The notes under the pieces: generated by a model
The model's database searches: none
What the model saw: only the letters and a program-made list of their open reading frames with translations
Told to the model about the DNA's origin: nothing
Program-made: the position numbers and the translations under genes
Assembly: GCA_020430865.1 (NCBI GenBank)
Contig: JAGQIY010001362.1
Coordinates: forward strand, 1 to 9,841
Reading direction: 5' to 3'
From: Myxococcales bacterium
GTDB taxonomy: Bacteria; Myxococcota; Polyangia; Polyangiales; Polyangiaceae
DNA length: 9,841 nt
Part shown: in pieces, positions 7,367-9,841 of the stretch
Layout of the letters: the number at the start of each line of letters is the position of its first letter
How positions within the stretch are numbered: position 1 is the first letter of the stretch

Positions 7367-9841
7367 GCGCACCTCCGGAGCTAGGTCTGCCGCGGCGTCC
7401 AAGAGCACAGCGGGTGCTTGAGCCGGCAGGTGTGCCATCTCGAGGCGCCCATCCTGGTGGCGCTCGACGCGGTAGAAGTCGTGGCCCGTGGTCGTCAGCA
7501 GCACCTCTTGGTAGGGCGCCGAACCGAGGACGTTCTTGAAGACCGCGAGGCTCAGGTAGTAGCCCTGCTCCTCCTCGAGGCTCGGCCGATAGCCGTGATT
7601 GAGGCGCTCGAGCATCTCGAATACGTCGAGGTTGATGACGAGCTCGGCCTCGTTGCCCTGGTCGTCGAAGCTCAACACGAGGGCGTCGGGCATGTGCTCG
7701 ACGAAGCGGGCTCGGCTGGCCCCGTCGCGGATGCTGAGCTGGAACCGGTCCGCGTCGTAGAGTCGGTAGGACCGAATCGTGCCACGCTCGACCTGGCGAA
7801 CCTGCAGCGCGAGGCTGCCCCCGAGGCGCGTCGGATCGAGGAGCCCTTCGCCGCGGTTGATGGCCTGGAGCACCTCGGGGAGCGCCAGCTCGGGCATCGC
7901 CTCGCGGCGCACCATCTTCAGCATTCGGTCGCCGGAGCGGTACGGCAGCATCGCCCGCCAGCCGCCGTCGCGGCGCTCGAAGAACGCACGTCGACGAGCC
8001 ATGGCGACGTAGCGGCGGTGGGTCTCCGTGCGGTGCGGGGTCGGCTTTCCCGAGAAGTCGCGCGGGAGGTTCTCGTACAGAGCCCGCAACACGTCGTGGT
8101 CGTAGCGCCCGCGGTCGGCGAAGCCGAAGCGACTGCGGTCCTGGGCCGGGCTCACGAAGTCGAGGCTGCGATCGAGCCGAGGGTCGCTCGCTGCGCCGAC
8201 GTCCATGTCTTGCAGCAGCGTGAGCAGCCGGTCGACGGTGGCCGACTCGGCGCCCATCCACGAGTTGAAGTAGAAGCCCGCGGCGATCTCGTCGCGACGG
8301 CCCTCGGCGTAGAGCTTGTGGATCTCGGCGCAGTCGCGCGCGGACGTCAGCATGAACGCGAGCGCAGAGCGAAGGTCCCGCAGCGTGATGTGCAGGCGAC
8401 CTCGAAGGTGGGTCAGCGTGTAGAGCGTCTTGAGGCGCTCGAGCACCTGCGGCCCCGCCGTCCGGTCCTGGAAGGTCTGCGCGTTGTGGAGGGCGTAGCA
8501 GCGGTCCTTGAGGTCGCAGCTCTGGCAGGCGCCCCAGAACTTCGGGTGGGTCAGCAGACGCGTCTGCCGCTCGAGGATCGAGTCATCCGCGGCGTCGCGA
8601 TGGGCGACCACGCTGCGGAGGTTCAGGTTCACGACCGCGACGCCGTGCGCGTCTCCGCCGGTGAGGAGGCCCTCTTCGACGATGCGAAGGAGCGCGGGGA
8701 AGGCCACCCGTTCGGTCTGCAGGAAGTCGACGAGGCGGCCTTCGTTGATCGCGACGAGGCGCGTCTCGACGTCGGGCCAGGCCGCGGGATCATTGCCCTT
8801 GAAGGGGGCGAAGAACTCCCGCAGCACCTCGTCGTTGCCGCGCGTGTCTTCGTCCTGAGAGCCGTCGTAGTTGGTGAGGAAGGTCCGCTGGACGGTCTTG
8901 AAGCGCCTGCCGTTGAGGAGCGCCTCGCTCGACACGAGCTGCGCCTGCTCTCCCGCCTGCGCCTCGAGCTGCTGCAAGAACGCAGTCTTGCCGTCGCCCG
9001 CGTTGCCGGTGATAAGCACCAGCTTGAACTTGCCCGCGATGACGTCGGGCATCAGGCCATCGTCGAGCAGCGTCGGGACGTAGGTTCGGCGTCCGAGGTC
9101 ATCGAGGCCGCGCGTGCCGGCGTTGGTCTGCGGGCTCTGGCTATAGAGCGTGAGCAGGTAGTTCACGAAGGGGTTCGTGTTGGGCGGCAGCGTCCCGCCC
9201 AGCTCGGGCACGAGCAGGGAGTCGGAGCTCTCGGCGGTTGGTTCACGACGGGCACGGGTGACGTCTTCCAGCGCCTCGAGGAGCGCCGAGGCCGATGCGA
9301 ATCGGTCCGCCCGCTTGGGTGCGATGGCCTTGAGCACCACGGCGGTGAGCTCGGGTGCCAGGTCGGAGAGGCCGGGCATCTCTCGCGGGTCTGGCGCGGG
9401 GGTGGCCGGTGGCGGCGAGGTCGCCTTCCAGGGATAGATGCCGGTCAGCGCCTCGTAGACCGTGAGGCCCAGCGCGTAGAGGTCGCGGTCGACCAGCTCG
9501 CTCGGCGACGGCAGCTCGGCCAGGTCGAGGTCTGGCGGGAGGTAGCGGCGCGAGCCGCCTCCATGGCCGTTGTCCTCCGTCCGGACCGAGACGTTGAAGT
9601 CGATGATCTTGGCGCCCCGAACCGTCCACAGCAGGTTGTGGGGCTTGATGTCGCAGTGGTAGACGCCCTCGCGGTGGAGGTGGATGAGGCCCTCGGCCAC
9701 CTGGCGCAGGAGAACCAGCGCGTCCTCCGGCGCGAACCGGGCGTCGTGGATCAGGTCGCCAACGTCCTCGCCGTCGACGTACTCGAAGAGCATGTACGGC
9801 GGCCCGTCGCCCGGGAGGACGTTCGCGTCGATGACGCGCAC
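7364..9841 (-). CDS. mad6: Ser/Thr protein kinase fused to DptF-like P-loop NTPase, MADS MAD6-like (5' end outside window)
   Basis: Partial: 825 residues are visible, and the true start lies beyond 9841. The first codon (GTG) falls inside the kinase fold, between beta4 and the hinge, so the Gly-rich loop, beta3 Lys and helix-C Glu are not seen. Visible kinase motifs (numbered from the window edge): catalytic loop HCDIKPHN at 62-69, metal-binding DFN (not DFG) at 81-83, PPD in place of APE near 102-104, subdomain IX Asp120 in DLYALG, and subdomain XI Arg180. A Pro-rich insert lies near 142-156. From about 220 a second module follows: NPFVNYLL, a TRGLDDLGRRTYV stretch, Walker A GNAGDGKT (279-286), LVAINEG (362-368) as a possible Walker B variant, NLNLRSV (405-411) and a CxxCxxxxxC cluster (439-448). 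The NTPase part resembles DptF of phosphorothioation-dependent restriction; the kinase-NTPase fusion matches MAD6 of the methylation-associated defense system. Inferred role: infection sensing or signalling by phosphorylation. The stop overlaps the next start. Kinase and NTPase calls are firm; the MAD6 name is from recalled architecture. Confidence 0.8.
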   Translation of the reverse strand: MRVIDANVLPGDGPPYMLFEYVDGEDVGDLIHDARFAPEDALVLLRQVAEGLIHLHREGVYHCDIKPHNLLWTVRGAKIIDFNVSVRTEDNGHGGGSRRYLPPDLDLAELPSPSELVDRDLYALGLTVYEALTGIYPWKATSPPPATPAPDPREMPGLSDLAPELTAVVLKAIAPKRADRFASASALLEALEDVTRARREPTAESSDSLLVPELGGTLPPNTNPFVNYLLTLYSQSPQTNAGTRGLDDLGRRTYVPTLLDDGLMPDVIAGKFKLVLITGNAGDGKTAFLQQLEAQAGEQAQLVSSEALLNGRRFKTVQRTFLTNYDGSQDEDTRGNDEVLREFFAPFKGNDPAAWPDVETRLVAINEGRLVDFLQTERVAFPALLRIVEEGLLTGGDAHGVAVVNLNLRSVVAHRDAADDSILERQTRLLTHPKFWGACQSCDLKDRCYALHNAQTFQDRTAGPQVLERLKTLYTLTHLRGRLHITLRDLRSALAFMLTSARDCAEIHKLYAEGRRDEIAAGFYFNSWMGAESATVDRLLTLLQDMDVGAASDPRLDRSLDFVSPAQDRSRFGFADRGRYDHDVLRALYENLPRDFSGKPTPHRTETHRRYVAMARRRAFFERRDGGWRAMLPYRSGDRMLKMVRREAMPELALPEVLQAINRGEGLLDPTRLGGSLALQVRQVERGTIRSYRLYDADRFQLSIRDGASRARFVEHMPDALVLSFDDQGNEAELVINLDVFEMLERLNHGYRPSLEEEQGYYLSLAVFKNVLGSAPYQEVLLTTTGHDFYRVERHQDGRLEMAHLPAQAPAVLLDAAADLAPEVR
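7371..7376 (-). promoter_or_regulatory. Shine-Dalgarno site of mad7
   Basis: Read on the minus strand this is GGAGGT, six bases before the ATG at 7364. It is a near-perfect match to the anti-Shine-Dalgarno sequence and lies inside the last codons of the kinase-NTPase gene. It decides the start of the 561-residue protein against the longer open frame running up to 8261, and it suggests that this middle gene is translated well in its own right and not only by coupling. Confidence 0.8.

Noticed and set aside
46..7421. Long plus-strand open frames of 414, 598, 488 and 610 codons (46-1290, 2035-3831, 4126-5592, 5589-7421)
   Set aside because: They lie antisense to the three real genes, show low-complexity Arg/Val/Leu/Glu/Gly-rich translations without any recognisable motif, and are expected in DNA with few A+T-rich stop codons. 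The minus-strand frames carry clear kinase and P-loop motifs.
7365..8261. Extension of the middle gene to an upstream start, giving 860 residues
   Set aside because: The extra 299 residues overlap the kinase-NTPase coding region in another frame and are Arg/Pro/Ala-rich with no motif. The ATG at 7364 has a good ribosome binding site and a stop-start overlap.
9839..9841. GTG at the window edge as the start of the kinase gene
   Set aside because: It would begin the protein in the middle of the kinase N-lobe, without the nucleotide-binding loop. It is better read as an internal valine in a gene cut by the window boundary.
13..9841. Naming the genes dptF, dptG and dptH
   Set aside because: The NTPase carries an N-terminal kinase, which I do not know from DptF, and no phosphorothioation genes are visible. 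The kinase fusion fits the MADS genes better, though the Dpt relationship is a useful analogy.
1..9841. tRNA, rRNA, CRISPR array, insertion sequence or attachment site
   Set aside because: Apart from positions 1-12 the whole window is covered by three real coding regions, and I saw no repeated array, terminal inverted repeats, transposase motif or structural RNA signature.

Overview
The window is a single, gap-free run of three co-oriented genes on the minus strand (read from 9841 down to 13), with no intergenic space. By eye the DNA is about two-thirds G+C, with strong G/C preference at third codon positions and many long open frames on the opposite strand that look like composition artefacts. 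This suits a high-GC bacterium. A myxobacterium or relative is a guess from the GC content and the Pro/Ala/Glu-rich linker in the last gene; no taxonomic marker is present.

Layout in transcription order. (1) 9841-7364: 3' part of a gene for a Ser/Thr protein kinase fused to a P-loop NTPase of the general DptF type; the start lies outside the window. (2) 7364-5679: a 561-residue protein without a recognisable catalytic domain but with a Cys cluster, in the position of a DptG-like partner. (3) 5682-13: a 1889-residue protein with a conserved-looking N-terminal half, a candidate PD-(D/E)XK nuclease motif in the middle, a long disordered linker and a C-terminal HerA/FtsK-type ATPase, in the position of a DptH-like motor. 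Stop and start codons overlap at both junctions (TGATG and ATGA), so the genes are almost certainly one translationally coupled transcript.

The combination of kinase-NTPase, medium Cys-containing protein and giant HerA-type ATPase best matches the mad6-mad7-mad8 end of the methylation-associated defense system (MADS), an eight-gene anti-phage system with methyltransferase, ATPase, kinase and nuclease functions. It also parallels the DptF-DptG-DptH (DndFGH) restriction arm of phosphorothioation systems. The assignment comes from recalled family architecture and visible motifs, not from a search. If correct, the window holds the kinase/ATPase/restriction half, and the modification genes (methyltransferase, specificity subunit, other ATPases) should lie beyond position 9841. 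The likely working model is that the kinase-NTPase senses or relays infection while the two downstream proteins form the DNA-translocating, DNA-cutting effector on unmodified DNA; this division of labour is inference.
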